From: Metabacillus sp. FJAT-52054 | GTDB taxonomy: Bacteria > Bacillota > Bacilli > Bacillales > Bacillaceae | Assembly: GCF_037201815.1 (NCBI RefSeq) | Contig: NZ_CP147407.1 | Span: 1,426,001 to 1,490,000, forward strand | Direction: 5' to 3' | Length of the DNA stretch: 64,000 nucleotides | Part shown: one piece after another, positions 17,240 through 27,778 of the stretch | How positions within the stretch are numbered: the stretch's first letter is position 1 | Layout of the letters: every line of letters begins with the position of its first letter | The notes under the pieces: generated by a model | The model's database searches: none | Seen by the model: the letters and a program-made list of their open reading frames with translations, nothing else | Told to the model about the DNA's origin: nothing | Position numbers and translations under genes: made by a program

Positions 17240-17824
17240 GTGCAGCTAAATCGTTTAGTCCAATTTCATAAAGCAATGGGTGACCCTACCAGGCTGAGGA
17301 TCATTGCAATCCTATCCGATGGTCCTAAGCACGGTCAGGCTCTGGCGGGGATATTAGGCCTCACCCCTCCAACCATCACCCACCATTTGACCAAATTAAA
17401 AGAGATGAATCTAGTTCATCAAAAACGTGAAAAGAACACCATCTATTACTTTCTGCAGGAAAAAGTTATTGAAAAGCATGCAAGCGATATCGTTCAGCTT
17501 ATGCAGCCGAAAGAGGGGAATGGAATGAAGGAGTTGACAGGGGAACACATGAAAGTCGTTCAAAACTACTTGACGAAAGAAGGAAAACTTAAAACCATAC
17601 CTTCTCAGCGAAAGCGCAAACTTATGGTGCTCTTCTACATAGCAAAAGATTTCGAGCCAGGCAGAAAATACAAAGAAAAGGAAATCAATGAAGCCATAAA
17701 ATTGTATCACGAAGACTTTGCTACCATTAGGAGAGAATTTATTGTAAATGGGATCATGTACCGTGACAACAGCATTTATGAATTAAACCCGAAGGAATTG
17801 TGGGCCGGGATAGAGGGAAATTAA
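17240..17824 (+). CDS. ArsR-family regulator with DUF2087 domain
   Basis: 194-aa protein: winged helix ArsR domain at about residues 1-85 (FHKAMGDPTRLRIIAILSDG, recognition helix LTPPTITHHLTKLKEMNLV), then a DUF2087 domain at about 115-190 (GKLKTIPSQRKRKLMVLFYI onward). No cysteine metal-site motif ELCVC is present, so it is not a classical metal sensor. The GTG at 17240 is preferred, with GAGGAG about 8 bases upstream; the in-frame GTG at 17234 is too close. It probably represses itself through the palindromes at 17202-17225. What it senses is unknown; it precedes the convergent mtnKA operon. Confidence 0.82.
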   Translation: MQLNRLVQFHKAMGDPTRLRIIAILSDGPKHGQALAGILGLTPPTITHHLTKLKEMNLVHQKREKNTIYYFLQEKVIEKHASDIVQLMQPKEGNGMKELTGEHMKVVQNYLTKEGKLKTIPSQRKRKLMVLFYIAKDFEPGRKYKEKEINEAIKLYHEDFATIRREFIVNGIMYRDNSIYELNPKELWAGIEGN

Positions 17825-17837
17825 TGGTAGCTGCTGG

Positions 17838-17869
17838 TGCCATGCCGGGGAGGAATGCCCGGCATGGCA
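17838..17869. terminator. Strong 12-bp hairpin between convergent regulator and mtnA
   Basis: TGCCATGCCGGG (17838-17849) pairs perfectly with CCCGGCATGGCA (17858-17869). It lacks a T-run, so it may be an RNA-stabilising hairpin rather than a full terminator. Confidence 0.5.
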
Positions 17870-17945
17870 GGGTATAACAGGTTAAAAAAATGCCTGTCTC
17901 ACTTTGCCGGCAGCTAATAAAGAGCGCTAAAGAATCTTCTCCAAT

Positions 17946-19007
17946 TCAGCGTACTTTATCAGCAAACAGCTCCTTGATTCCAGCCTTTAAATCCCCGGTA
18001 AGAACGCCTTTTTCCGTAACAATGCCTGATATTAAATCTGCTGGGGTAACATCAAATGCAGGGTTATAAACCTCTATTCCTTCAGGTGCAATTCTTGTGC
18101 CTGCAATCTCCGTGATTTCTCTTGAATCTCTCTCTTCAATCGGTATTTCTGCACCGGAATCGATGCTGAAGTCAAACGTGGAGAGGGGGGCTGCAATGTA
18201 AAATGGGATTTCAAAGGCCTTAGCGAGTATGGCCAGGTTATATGTGCCGATTTTATTGGCTGTATCTCCATTGCGGGCGATTCGGTCGGCCCCGGTAATG
18301 ATGGCGGAAATGTTCTTCTGCTGAATTGTGAAGGCAGCCATGTTGTCGGTAATGAGTGTGACATCGACTCCAGCCTGCATCAGTTCCCAAGCCGTCAGCC
18401 TTGCCCCCTGAAGGACAGGCCGGGTTTCGCAGGCATATACCTGAAGCGGAAAATCCTGTTCCTTCGCTAAATAAAAGGGTGCAAGAGCGGTCCCGTAACG
18501 GGCTGTAGCAATGGAACCAGCGTTGCAAATCGTCATAATGCGGTCACTTTTATTAAAGAGCTTTAATGCATGCTGTCCAATTTGCCTGCATGTTTCCCCA
18601 TCCTCTACCTGAATTTGGATGGCTTCATGGATCAGATTGGTTTTGGCTTCATTCACCGATTTCACCTGGCTGCAGGAGGCGGTTAAACGGTTGAGTGCCC
18701 AGGCAAGATTAACAGCTGTTGGCCGTGATCCAGCCAGATAGTCTTTTTCCTCATGGAGTTTAGCCAGGAAAGAATTAATGTCTGATTCCCCGTAACGTGA
18801 TGCAGACAGCGCAAGTCCGAATGCAGCTGCAATGCCGATTGCCGGTGCCCCTCTGACCTTCAAGGTTTGGATAGCATGCCAGACCTCCTGGATTGAATTT
18901 AATTCAATGTATTCGGTAATTCCAGGCAGCTTTTGCTGGTCTAGCAAAGAAATATAGGTTTCCTTCCATTCTACAGAACGGGGGATTGTGAAAGAGTGTT
19001 TTGTCAT
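17946..19007 (-). CDS. mtnA: Methylthioribose-1-phosphate isomerase MtnA
   Basis: Converts 5-methylthioribose-1-phosphate to methylthioribulose-1-phosphate in the methionine salvage pathway. 353 aa, eIF2B-like fold, with [16 protein letters not shown], the catalytic Cys region [16 protein letters not shown] and the catalytic Asp in [23 protein letters not shown] at 19007. It follows mtnK by 18 bases as second gene of the SAM-riboswitch operon mtnKA on the minus strand. Confidence 0.97.
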   Translation of the reverse strand: MTKHSFTIPRSVEWKETYISLLDQQKLPGITEYIELNSIQEVWHAIQTLKVRGAPAIGIAAAFGLALSASRYGESDINSFLAKLHEEKDYLAGSRPTAVNLAWALNRLTASCSQVKSVNEAKTNLIHEAIQIQVEDGETCRQIGQHALKLFNKSDRIMTICNAGSIATARYGTALAPFYLAKEQDFPLQVYACETRPVLQGARLTAWELMQAGVDVTLITDNMAAFTIQQKNISAIITGADRIARNGDTANKIGTYNLAILAKAFEIPFYIAAPLSTFDFSIDSGAEIPIEERDSREITEIAGTRIAPEGIEVYNPAFDVTPADLISGIVTEKGVLTGDLKAGIKELFADKVR

Positions 19008-19025
19008 GTTCGTAAATCCTCCTAG

Positions 19026-20252
<1,227 letters not shown>

Positions 20253-20263
20253 TTATTGAACAT

Positions 20264-20296
20264 GAAAAAGCCTCTTTCATTTTGAGAAAGAGGCTT
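20264..20296 (-). terminator. Expression-platform terminator of the mtnK SAM riboswitch
   Basis: On the minus strand GCCTCTTTCTC pairs with GAAAGAGGC, followed by TTTTTC. The stem spans 20270-20294. Confidence 0.88.
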
Positions 20297-20315
20297 GAAG
20301 AGGCAGTCTTCGCAC

Positions 20316-20478
20316 CTCTTATCTCCCAAAAAGCATTTGCTTTCTGACGGATTTAGCACCGTGCCTTGCGGAGCGATAAGCCCCGGCGCTTGCTGCTGCG
20401 CCCCATTTCACAATGGTATTACGGTCGGTTGCTGTTGGGGTCAACGGGCCAATTCCCTCTCCCAACTCTCGATAAGAG
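20316..20478 (-). ncRNA. SAM-I (S-box) riboswitch of mtnKA
   Basis: Minus-strand S-box: P1 is formed by CTCTTATC and GATAAGAG. The GAGAGTTGGGAGAGGGAA block, CAGCAACC and GGTGCTAAATCC motifs are all present in order. Binding of SAM should favour the terminator at 20264-20296 and switch off mtnKA when methionine is ample. Confidence 0.95.
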
Positions 20479-20554
20479 TATGTTTAATTTTTTGAATGTT
20501 TTAATTGTTTCGTAATCACTTGATGAAAATGTTACCAGCTTAAGAGCAGTACTG

Positions 20555-21361
20555 TCAATCCCTTTTTACAAATGATTGATAAAATTCCGGACGCCGGTCC
20601 TGAAAAACAGGAATTTGTTTTCGAATCCCCGCAATTTCATTAAAATCCAATTCCGCACTCAGTATTTCTTCACTCTCCCCAGCTTCAGCTATTACATTTC
20701 CCCATGGATCAATGACGAGTGAATGACCGGCAAACTGATTATTAGGATCAGAACCGGAGCGGTTGCAGGCAACAACATATGCCTGATTTTCAATGGCTCT
20801 CGCTATAAGAAGGGATCTCCAGTGGTGAAGGCGCGGAAGTGGCCACTCTGCAGCAACAAAGAGCACCTCTGCACCATTTGCGGCATGCTCGCGCATCCAT
20901 TCCGGAAAACGGATGTCATAGCAGATAAACCCTGCACAGTGTACACCGTCTAACATAAATAGCCCGCTTTCTCTCCCGCCTGTCAGATAATGATGTTCAT
21001 CCATCAGCTTAAATAAATGCAGCTTACTGTATTCATGAATCAGATTTCCTTCACGATCAAAGATAAGCATCGTATTGGTTACTTCATGGCCGGATTTTTT
21101 CGCAATGGACCCCGCTATCAAATTAACGCTGTGCTTTCTTGCAAGCTCTGAAAGGAAAGCTTTAGAGTCAATGCCTTCTTCATCTGCGATGACTTCAAGT
21201 CTTGTCAAATCGTAGCCTGTATTCCACAATTCCGGAAGAATGAGAAAGTCCGGCGCTTCTTTACTTATTGCCTCTTCCATTGCAAGAGACACACGCTTTT
21301 TATTCTCTTCAGGATCCCCAAAGGCAATATCGAATTGTATGCAGCAAATGGTTCGTTTCAT
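20555..21361 (-). CDS. mtnU: Nitrilase-family omega-amidase MtnU
   Basis: Carbon-nitrogen hydrolase, 268 aa, proposed to hydrolyse the 2-oxo-glutaramate formed when glutamine is amino donor for MtnE. The Glu-Lys-Cys triad regions are visible: LILPELWNTGYD, EYSKLHLFKLMDEH and AGFICYDIRFPEW. ATG at 21361. It is divergent from mtnE and ends 76 bases before the mtnK riboswitch region. The specific role rests on position within the mtn cluster and on B. subtilis MtnU. Confidence 0.9.
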   Translation of the reverse strand: MKRTICCIQFDIAFGDPEENKKRVSLAMEEAISKEAPDFLILPELWNTGYDLTRLEVIADEEGIDSKAFLSELARKHSVNLIAGSIAKKSGHEVTNTMLIFDREGNLIHEYSKLHLFKLMDEHHYLTGGRESGLFMLDGVHCAGFICYDIRFPEWMREHAANGAEVLFVAAEWPLPRLHHWRSLLIARAIENQAYVVACNRSGSDPNNQFAGHSLVIDPWGNVIAEAGESEEILSAELDFNEIAGIRKQIPVFQDRRPEFYQSFVKRD

Positions 21362-21393
21362 TTCAGACCAGCTTCCTTCAGGTAAATTTTAGC

Positions 21394-21422
21394 TTTACTT
21401 TTTGTTACTAACACTATATGAT
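21394..21422 (+). promoter_or_regulatory. SigA-type promoter of mtnE
   Basis: TTTACT (21394-21399) and TATGAT (21417-21422) with 17-bp spacing. No S-box lies between it and mtnE, so mtnE appears to be outside direct SAM control. Confidence 0.65.
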
Positions 21423-21464
21423 TTTGGACTAGAATTTCAAGAATTTTTTGAGAAGGTGAAAAAA

Positions 21465-22649
21465 ATGAAGTTTTTTGAACCATCGCGCTTGCTTAATCGC
21501 TTGCCTGAGCAATTTTTTGCCTCGTTAGCACAGAAGGCGGCTGCCAAAGTGAAAGCCGGGCATGACATAATCAACCTCGGCCAGGGGAATCCTGATCAGC
21601 CCACCCCTGAGCATATTGTACAAGCACTACAAAAGGCTTCGGGTGATCCGGCCAATCATAAGTACTCTCCATTCAGAGGAAAACAATCACTAAAGGAAGC
21701 AGCCGCAGGATTTTACGAAAGAGAATACGGGGTTACATTGGATCCAGAAACGGAAATTGCGGTCCTTTTTGGAGGGAAAGCAGGTCTTGTGGAGCTTCCT
21801 CAATGTCTGATGAATCCAGGGGAGATTGCTCTCATACCGGATCCAGGGTATCCGGATTACTGGTCTGGAGTCGAAATGGCAGAAGCGAAGATGCACACGA
21901 TGCCATTGCTTGAGAAAAATCAGTTTTTGCCGGACTATACGGAAATTCCGTCTGCCATTTTGGACTCTGCGAAGCTTATGTTCCTGAACTATCCAAACAA
22001 CCCAACAGGAGCTGCCGCGAATAAAGCGTTTTTTGAAAAGACGGTTGACCTGGCCAATAAGCATCATATTTGCACCGTGCATGACTTCGCATACGGAGCC
22101 ATTGGTTTTGATGGAGAAAAACCCGTCAGTTTCCTCCAGACACCTGGCGCAAAGGAAGTCGGAATTGAAATTTATACGCTTTCCAAGACATTCAATATGG
22201 CAGGATGGAGGGTGGCCTTTGCGGCAGGTAATCCATCCGTCATAAATGCAATCAATTTATATCAAGACCATATGTATGTTAGTGTGTTTGGTGCGGTTCA
22301 GGATGCAGCTGAGGCAGCGCTGCTCGATGAGAGAGGCAGCACACAAAAACTTGTCCAAATGTATGAGAAACGAAGAAATACACTGGTAAACGCTTTTCGC
22401 GGCATTGGCTGGGATATTCAGGCGCCGAAGGGAAGTTTTTTCGCCTGGCTTAAGGTGCCGGATGGATACACATCACAGGAGTTTTCCGATATTCTTTTAG
22501 AGAAAGCGCATGTAGTCACCGCACCGGGCAATGGCTTTGGGCAATATGGAGAAGGATATCTCCGAGTTGGTTTGCTGACAGATGAATTACGGATTGAGGA
22601 AGCAGCTGCCCGCATTTCAAAGCTTGGGATATTTGTGACGGCCGATTAA
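21465..22649 (+). CDS. mtnE: Methionine-salvage aminotransferase MtnE
   Basis: Class I/II PLP aminotransferase (394 aa) that makes methionine from 4-methylthio-2-oxobutyrate, the last step of salvage. The PLP lysine is in IYTLSKTFNMAGWRVAF; FLNYPNNPTGA and VHDFAYGAIGFDG are cofactor-binding segments. The ATG at 21465 is chosen for its GAAGGTGA; an in-frame start at 21402 overlaps the promoter. It is divergent from mtnU. Confidence 0.94.
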   Translation: MKFFEPSRLLNRLPEQFFASLAQKAAAKVKAGHDIINLGQGNPDQPTPEHIVQALQKASGDPANHKYSPFRGKQSLKEAAAGFYEREYGVTLDPETEIAVLFGGKAGLVELPQCLMNPGEIALIPDPGYPDYWSGVEMAEAKMHTMPLLEKNQFLPDYTEIPSAILDSAKLMFLNYPNNPTGAAANKAFFEKTVDLANKHHICTVHDFAYGAIGFDGEKPVSFLQTPGAKEVGIEIYTLSKTFNMAGWRVAFAAGNPSVINAINLYQDHMYVSVFGAVQDAAEAALLDERGSTQKLVQMYEKRRNTLVNAFRGIGWDIQAPKGSFFAWLKVPDGYTSQEFSDILLEKAHVVTAPGNGFGQYGEGYLRVGLLTDELRIEEAAARISKLGIFVTAD

Positions 22650-22666
22650 GCAAAGTAAAAAATAGG

Positions 22667-22695
22667 TTGACAGAGCACTCAATTCCTGTAATAAT
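22667..22695 (+). promoter_or_regulatory. SigA-type promoter of mtnWXBD
   Basis: TTGACA (22667-22672) with TAATAA/AATAAT at 22689-22695, spacing 16-17 bp. It directly precedes a hairpin (CCTGCA...TGCAGG, about 22718-22736) and the S-box. Confidence 0.7.
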
Positions 22696-22744
22696 CCAAA
22701 TTAATTGAAAATTTAAACCTGCAGATGCCATGCAGGTCTATATT

Positions 22745-22861
22745 GTACTTATCAAGAGCAGGTGGAGGGACTAGCCCAATGAAGCCCGGCAACCGACCCG
22801 AACGAATCATGTTCAGGCACGGTGCTAATTCTTGCAGCAGACATGCTGAGGGATAAGGTAC
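22745..22861 (+). ncRNA. SAM-I (S-box) riboswitch of mtnWXBD
   Basis: The conserved order is complete: CTTATCAAGAGCAGGTGGAG, GCCCGGCAACC, GGTGCTAATTC and GAGGGATAAGG. P1 pairs GTACTTATC (22745-22753) with GATAAGGTAC (22852-22861). Predicted to repress the operon when SAM is abundant. Confidence 0.96.
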
Positions 22862-22878
22862 TGCAGAATGAATGATGC

Positions 22879-22918
22879 AAAGCCTCTTCTCTTGTGATGA
22901 AGGGGCTTTTTATTTTTT
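22879..22918 (+). terminator. Expression-platform terminator of the mtnW SAM riboswitch
   Basis: AAAGCCTCTT (22879-22888) pairs with AAGGGGCTTT (22900-22908 region, one G-U), followed by TTTATTTTTT. An upstream in-frame ATG at 22894 falls inside this stem, which argues for the start at 22942. Confidence 0.9.
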
Positions 22919-22941
22919 CACCAAAAGCGAGGGACAAAAAA

Positions 22942-24171
22942 ATGAGTGAAATTATCGCAACCTATCTTGTTCATGACCGGAAGGGAAATTTAGAAAAAAA
23001 AGCAGAAGGAATTGCTCTTGGACTGACAATCGGTTCCTGGACTGATTTGCCCGAGCTTGAAAAAGAGCAGCTGAAAAAGCATAAGGGAACCGTCATTTCA
23101 GCGGAAGAACTGGAGAAAGACACAGATCTTGAAGGAAAGTATACAAAGGGTCTTATTAAAATTGCTTATCCTTCAGTCAATTTCAGTTCCGACCTGCCGG
23201 CCATATTAACCACGGTTTTCGGGAAACTTTCATTGGACGGTGAAGTGAAGCTATTAGACTTAGACTTTTCTGATTCATTGGCAAAGCATTTTCCAGGGCC
23301 TAAATTTGGCATTGAAGGAATTAGAGAGAGGATTAACGTATATAACCGGCCGCTCCTAATGAGCATTTTTAAAGGGGTGATTGGCAAGGATTTACATTAT
23401 TTAGAGGAGCAGCTGTTTGATCAGCTTGCCGGCGGGATGGATTTAGTAAAGGATGATGAAATTCTCTTTGAAAATCCGCTGACTCCATTTTTTGAAAGAG
23501 TGAAGCGAGGCGGCCAAATCATAAAGCAGCTGAAGGAAGAGACAGGAAAGAATGCTCTATATGCTGTCAATCTTACAGGAAGAACGTCTGAAATCCGCGA
23601 CAAAGCGAGATTCGCTGCAGAGGCTGGAGCCACTGCTTTACTATTCAATGTTCATGCTTACGGGCTCGATGTCTTGCAATCACTGGCAGAGGATGATGAA
23701 GTACCGGTTCCTATCATGGCTCATCCTGCTGTGAGCGGGGCGTTCGCAGCATCAGACCGATATGGGTTCTCGTATTCTCTAATTCTGGGAAAGCTAATCC
23801 GCGCGGCTGGAGCAGATTTTTCTTTATTTCCGTCTCCATACGGCAGTGTGGCACTGAAGAGAAAAGAGGCCCTCGGAATAGCTGAGGAATGTACAGTCTC
23901 CTCTCCATTTAAAAAAGTATTTCCAGTACCTTCAGCTGGAATACATCCTGGACTGGTGCCGGTTATCATGAAGGATTTTGGAAATGACAGCATCATCAAT
24001 GCGGGGGGCGGGATTCATGGCCATCCGAACGGGGCTAAAGGAGGAGCAGCAGCATTTCGTTCAGCCGTTGATGCGGTTCTTGAAGGCATAACACTTGAAG
24101 AAAAAGCAAGGACGAATGAGCACCTGGAAAAGGCCCTAAAGCTCTGGGGCCAGTACGAGGCGGCAAAATGA
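22942..24171 (+). CDS. mtnW: RuBisCO-like 2,3-diketo-5-methylthiopentyl-1-phosphate enolase MtnW
   Basis: Type IV RuBisCO-like protein (409 aa) that enolises the diketo intermediate of methionine salvage; it does not fix CO2. The N-terminal alpha/beta domain is followed by the TIM barrel with [25 protein letters not shown] active-site segments, [15 protein letters not shown] HPAVSGAF and [15 protein letters not shown]. The start ATG 22942 has GAGGGA upstream. It overlaps mtnX by 4 bases (ATGA) and is first gene of mtnWXBD. Confidence 0.96.
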   Translation: MSEIIATYLVHDRKGNLEKKAEGIALGLTIGSWTDLPELEKEQLKKHKGTVISAEELEKDTDLEGKYTKGLIKIAYPSVNFSSDLPAILTTVFGKLSLDGEVKLLDLDFSDSLAKHFPGPKFGIEGIRERINVYNRPLLMSIFKGVIGKDLHYLEEQLFDQLAGGMDLVKDDEILFENPLTPFFERVKRGGQIIKQLKEETGKNALYAVNLTGRTSEIRDKARFAAEAGATALLFNVHAYGLDVLQSLAEDDEVPVPIMAHPAVSGAFAASDRYGFSYSLILGKLIRAAGADFSLFPSPYGSVALKRKEALGIAEECTVSSPFKKVFPVPSAGIHPGLVPVIMKDFGNDSIINAGGGIHGHPNGAKGGAAAFRSAVDAVLEGITLEEKARTNEHLEKALKLWGQYEAAK

Positions 24172-24830
24172 AGCCAGTCATATTTTGCGACTTCGATGGA
24201 ACCATCACAAAAAATGACAACATTATCGAAATCATGAAGCAGTTTGCCCCTCCTGAATGGGAGGAGCTAAAGAATCAGGTCCTTAATCGAACCATTTCAG
24301 TTAAAGAAGGGGTCGGCAAAATGTTTTCCCTGCTGCCTTCTTCTAAACGAGAAGAAATCACCGCTTATGTTTTAAATCAAGCCGAAATTCGGGAAGGATT
24401 TATTGAATTTGCAGCCTATGCAAAAGAGCAGAGGATCGAATTGTACATTGTAAGCGGAGGAATTGATTTTTTTGTTCATCCTCTTCTTACTAGTCAAATT
24501 GAGCAGCAAAAAATCTATTGCAATGAGGCGGACTTTCATGGGGAACAAATCCTTATTCAATGGCCGCATCCATGTGATGCAGACAGCGGGTGTGAAATGG
24601 AGTGCGGCTGCTGCAAACCCTCCATCATTCGAGGTATTGCCAGCGCTGATCAGGAAATTATTGTAATCGGAGATTCTGTTACCGACCTGGAAGCAGCAAA
24701 AATGGCTGACTTTGTCATTGCAAGGGACTATTTGCTGGATAAGGTGAAAGAACAGTATTTATCATTCGAACCGTTTGAAACATTCCATGATGTTGTGAGC
24801 ATTTTAGAGAAGAGGAGGGTGAGTGTGTGA
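24168..24830 (+). CDS. mtnX: 2-hydroxy-3-keto-5-methylthiopentenyl-1-phosphate phosphatase MtnX
   Basis: HAD-superfamily phosphatase, 220 aa, removing phosphate from the MtnW product to give acireductone. HAD motifs: [12 protein letters not shown] (motif I), IVSGGIDFF (motif II), and [14 protein letters not shown] (motif IV). Start overlaps mtnW stop and its stop overlaps the mtnB GTG, so the three are translationally coupled. Confidence 0.96.
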   Translation: MKPVIFCDFDGTITKNDNIIEIMKQFAPPEWEELKNQVLNRTISVKEGVGKMFSLLPSSKREEITAYVLNQAEIREGFIEFAAYAKEQRIELYIVSGGIDFFVHPLLTSQIEQQKIYCNEADFHGEQILIQWPHPCDADSGCEMECGCCKPSIIRGIASADQEIIVIGDSVTDLEAAKMADFVIARDYLLDKVKEQYLSFEPFETFHDVVSILEKRRVSV

Positions 24831-25456
24831 GAACGATTATGGAACAGCGCTGGCGTGAGCTGGCTGAAGTGAAACGGGAGCTTGCAGAAAGAGACTGGTT
24901 TCCTGCTACAAGCGGCAATCTTGCAATCAAAACGGCCAGTGAGCCATTAACCTTTTATGTGACGGCGAGCGGCAAAGATAAGAGGAAGGAAAGTTCGGAG
25001 GATTTTTTGCTTGTTGACGGCAGCGGGCAGCCGGCGGAAGAAACAGCATTGAAGCCATCTGCTGAAACTCAGCTTCATATCGAGGTCTATACAAGAACGA
25101 ACGCTGGATGCAGTTTGCACGTTCATACGGTGGACAACAATGTGATTTCTGAGCTATATGCTCACGAAGGGCAGATAACCTTCACGGGACAGGAAATTAT
25201 TAAAGCTTTTGGCCTTTGGGACGAAGATGCCTCCTTCACCATTCCCATCATTCCGAATCATGCCGACATTCCCGAGCTCGCCAGCGTATTTGGCCAGCAT
25301 GTCCATGGAGATGCCGGTGCCGTTCTGATCAGGAATCATGGAATAACTGTATGGGGAAGAAACGCCTTTGAAGCAAAAAAATATTTAGAAGCTTGCGAAT
25401 TTCTATTCTCGTATCATCTGAAACTCAAGCAATTCAGCGCTTTATCAATTAACTAA
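24827..25456 (+). CDS. mtnB: Methylthioribulose-1-phosphate dehydratase MtnB
   Basis: Class II aldolase-like zinc enzyme (209 aa) that dehydrates methylthioribulose-1-phosphate. Motifs: [13 protein letters not shown] at the N-terminus, the zinc-ligand histidines in [10 protein letters not shown], and [11 protein letters not shown] near the C-terminus. GTG start at 24827 with AGGAGG 9 bases upstream; an ATG at 24839 is the alternative. Third gene of mtnWXBD. Confidence 0.95.
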   Translation: MRTIMEQRWRELAEVKRELAERDWFPATSGNLAIKTASEPLTFYVTASGKDKRKESSEDFLLVDGSGQPAEETALKPSAETQLHIEVYTRTNAGCSLHVHTVDNNVISELYAHEGQITFTGQEIIKAFGLWDEDASFTIPIIPNHADIPELASVFGQHVHGDAGAVLIRNHGITVWGRNAFEAKKYLEACEFLFSYHLKLKQFSALSIN

Positions 25457-25470
25457 TAGGGGGAAGAACA

Positions 25471-26007
25471 ATGGCAACGATTTATTTTCAAAATACAGGT
25501 GAAAGACTCAGCGATCAGGATCAAGTCGCAGCTTTTTTAGAAAAGCAGGAAGTCATTTATGAAAGCTGGGATATTCAAAAGCTTCCAGAACATTTAGAGG
25601 AAAAGTATGATTTGTCTGATGAAGAAAAAGAAGAGATCCTGCAAGTTTTCAAAACAGAAATAGAGGATATCTCCAAAAGACGCGGCTATCAGGCGCAGGA
25701 TATCATTTCACTTTCTGACAAAACTCCTAATCTTGAAGAACTGCTGAAAAATTTCCAACAGGAACACCACCATACAGATGATGAAGTAAGATTCATTGTC
25801 AGCGGGCATGGAGTTTTCATTATCCAAGCAAAGGACGGTTCTTTCTTCAATGTTGAGCTCGTACCAGGCGATTTAATTTCCGTTCCTGAAAACATCCGCC
25901 ACTATTTTACACTTCAGGAAGACCGCAAAGTCGTAGCCGTAAGAATTTTCGTTACAAAAGAGGGCTGGGTGCCGATTTACGATAAAGAAGAATTAGAAGC
26001 AAAATAA
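25471..26007 (+). CDS. mtnD: Acireductone dioxygenase MtnD
   Basis: Cupin metalloenzyme (178 aa) that oxidises acireductone; the Fe form gives 4-methylthio-2-oxobutyrate and formate. Metal ligands appear in EHHHTDDEVRFIVSG and in PENIRHYF. Last gene of mtnWXBD, with GGGGGAAG upstream and a terminator after the stop. Confidence 0.96.
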   Translation: MATIYFQNTGERLSDQDQVAAFLEKQEVIYESWDIQKLPEHLEEKYDLSDEEKEEILQVFKTEIEDISKRRGYQAQDIISLSDKTPNLEELLKNFQQEHHHTDDEVRFIVSGHGVFIIQAKDGSFFNVELVPGDLISVPENIRHYFTLQEDRKVVAVRIFVTKEGWVPIYDKEELEAK

Positions 26008-26008
26008 G

Positions 26009-26049
26009 AAAGAGACGGGGAATATACTTCTCCGTTTCTTTTTTTTTGT
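26009..26049 (+). terminator. Terminator of mtnWXBD
   Basis: GAGACGGGGAA pairs (two G-U pairs) with TTCTCCGTTTC, followed by a run of T. Confidence 0.85.
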
Positions 26050-26164
26050 TAGCGTTGTGCTGATTTTTGCAGAGGGCTAGGCGGCGGGTGGTTCACTTTA
26101 AATATTATATGAAACCTGTATAGCAGGATCTGTCCCTAGCTAATTTCCTGTCCGATGAGGGAGT

Positions 26165-26470
26165 GAATTTAGCCGGCTTGTTAGCCATTCCGGCTGGAAA
26201 ATTGAGAGAAACGGCTGGAAAAATAAGTTTGGCTGGAATGAGGCGCGGAACGGCCGAAATAGAAAAGGAGTCGGCTGGAATCAAGGCAAAACCGGCTGGA
26301 AAACAAAGGGGATCGGCTGGAAAAATAAGTTTGGCTGGAAAGAGGCGCGGAACGGCCGGAAAAGAAAAGGAGTCGGCTGGAATCAAGGCAGAACCCGCTG
26401 GGAAACAAAGGGGATCGGCTGGAAAAATAAGTTTAGCTGGAAAGAGGGGCGGAACGGCCGAAAGCAGCTC
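26165..26470. repeat. Tandem array of 18/21-bp CGGCTGGAA units with a 102-bp higher-order period
   Basis: The core GGCTGGAA (or GGCCG/AGCTGG variants) recurs at 26192, 26213, 26231, 26252, 26273, 26294, 26315, 26333, 26354, 26375, 26396, 26417, 26435 and 26456. The steps are 21,18,21,21,21,21,18,21,21,21,21,18,21, so a five-unit block of 102 bp repeats (26213, 26315, 26417). Because all steps are multiples of three, both strands stay open (a 110-codon plus frame and a 139-codon minus frame), but their repetitive peptides do not look like proteins. It fills the space between the mtnD terminator and the CBS-domain gene. Confidence 0.85.
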
Positions 26471-26722
26471 GGAATTGGACAGTAGCTCGCGGTAACTGTC
26501 CGGTGTTTTTAGTATGTTCTCCAATTCATCTCTTCAGCAGCTCAATCATACGGTCATTCAAAACTATAATTTACATAACAGCTTTTTATGGGATTAGAAT
26601 CATAGACTAAAAGGTATAAGACTACTAACTAACTGAAAAATCATAATTTTCTTTACTTATACTCACCTTAAGTGTAAAATTCTCTAAAATCCTTATCAGT
26701 CTACTTTACTAGGAGGGCTATG
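26471..26722. other. AT-rich region upstream of the CBS-domain gene
   Basis: About 250 bases of AT-rich sequence without a gene. AGGAGG at 26711-26716 serves the next gene. I did not identify a convincing promoter. Confidence 0.5.
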
Positions 26723-27379
26723 ATGAAAATCCGTTATAACTATGTGAAAAAAGAAGAGGTAAAGTACTGTGATGCTTCAAGTACTGTAAAGGAAGCATAT
26801 GATCAATTGAAGGAAACCGGATACAGGAGCATTCCGGTTCTTGGTGACGGCGGAAAAAAATTTGCCGGTTTAATTTATAAAGTAACCCTCCTTGAGTATT
26901 ATCATGAGATGGATGGAAAAGATGAAGATTCAATTGCGTCGCTTATAAAAGATGAGGATGCATTTATTTTAGAGGAAGAATCCTTTATTAAAGCATTTTT
27001 AACGATTAAAAGATTGCCATTTCTAGCTGTCATCAATGAAGATCAGGAGTTCGCTGGAATCATGACGCATACAAATATTATGGAAGTACTGGAGGATTCC
27101 TTCGGTATGAAGACAGGCGGATATTTAATGACTGTCGCAACAAAGGAGCATAAGGGAGCGATCAAGGAACTGGTAAGTACCGTAAAGGATGTTAACATAG
27201 AGGGAATGCTGACCTTGGATAATGGGGATTATTTGCGGAGAATTGTTGTAAATCTATCGCATGAATTAACGGAAAAGAAGCTGAATAAGATTATCAGCAA
27301 GCTGGAAGAAAAGGATTTCCGCGTCACCTCAATTGATGATGTTCATAAGGAAAAGGCTGTCGCATTAAAAGGGAATTAA
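26723..27379 (+). CDS. CBS-domain protein, CbpA-like
   Basis: 218-aa soluble protein with a CBS pair (about residues 1-130: ASSTVKEAYDQLKETGYRSIPV and FIKAFLTIKRLPFLAVINED) followed by an ACT-like C-terminal domain (about 135-205: MTVATKEHKGAIKELVSTV). CBS-CBS-ACT is the layout of the Listeria c-di-AMP-binding protein CbpA, so binding of a nucleotide second messenger is a reasonable inference. The second of two adjacent ATGs (26723) is chosen for 6-base spacing from AGGAGG. Ends with a terminator. Confidence 0.78.
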   Translation: MKIRYNYVKKEEVKYCDASSTVKEAYDQLKETGYRSIPVLGDGGKKFAGLIYKVTLLEYYHEMDGKDEDSIASLIKDEDAFILEEESFIKAFLTIKRLPFLAVINEDQEFAGIMTHTNIMEVLEDSFGMKTGGYLMTVATKEHKGAIKELVSTVKDVNIEGMLTLDNGDYLRRIVVNLSHELTEKKLNKIISKLEEKDFRVTSIDDVHKEKAVALKGN

Positions 27380-27390
27380 GTTCAGATTAG

Positions 27391-27434
27391 AAAACAAATG
27401 GGCTTGGGGATGTCTTCCTCAGGCTTTTTGTTTT
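27391..27434 (+). terminator. Terminator after the CBS-domain gene
   Basis: GCTTGGGGA pairs with TCCTCAGGC (two wobbles), followed by TTTTTGTTTT. Confidence 0.7.
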
Positions 27435-27778
27435 GGCTTTTATCGTTAAAAACGTAAGCGATGGCTCCAGATTGTGCGCCGATTGAATTATTCTCCATGC
27501 CGCGCTGCTCACGTCTGATCAGGCTCTATGGGTATTCCATAAAGTTTGGACAGCATTAGAAAAATATACTTTTTTATATTTTATTGAATTTTAATTATAC
27601 ATTTTTATATAAAAAAGAGGTTTACTTGCTTCGCAAAATGGGAACAAAGTAATAAAATCTAAATATTAACAATTATGTAACATATTTATATATGATTCGG
27701 CAAATTTTTCTCTAGGAATTTACAAAATTAGGTTTTTGAAAATACCCGGCTTTATAAATCCTATGAGGAGGAGAAAAT
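27435..27778. other. AT-rich 344-base region upstream of spo0E
   Basis: No gene. The distal half is very AT-rich. TTGCTT (27626-27631) with TAATAA (27650-27655), spacing 18, is a possible promoter, and TTCGGCA at 27696-27702 is the complement of a TGCCGAA 0A-box core. AbrB and Spo0A control spo0E-type genes in B. subtilis, but a 7-base match alone is weak. Confidence 0.35.

Noticed and set aside
22894..22941. Earlier in-frame ATG for mtnW
   Set aside because: It lies inside the riboswitch terminator stem and has no SD; ATG 22942 has one.
26105..26524. Open frames of 110 (plus) and 139 (minus) codons over the 26.2-kb array
   Set aside because: They are open only because repeat steps are multiples of three; the peptides are mere repeats on both strands, and the sister array at 48.9 kb has a 20-bp step.
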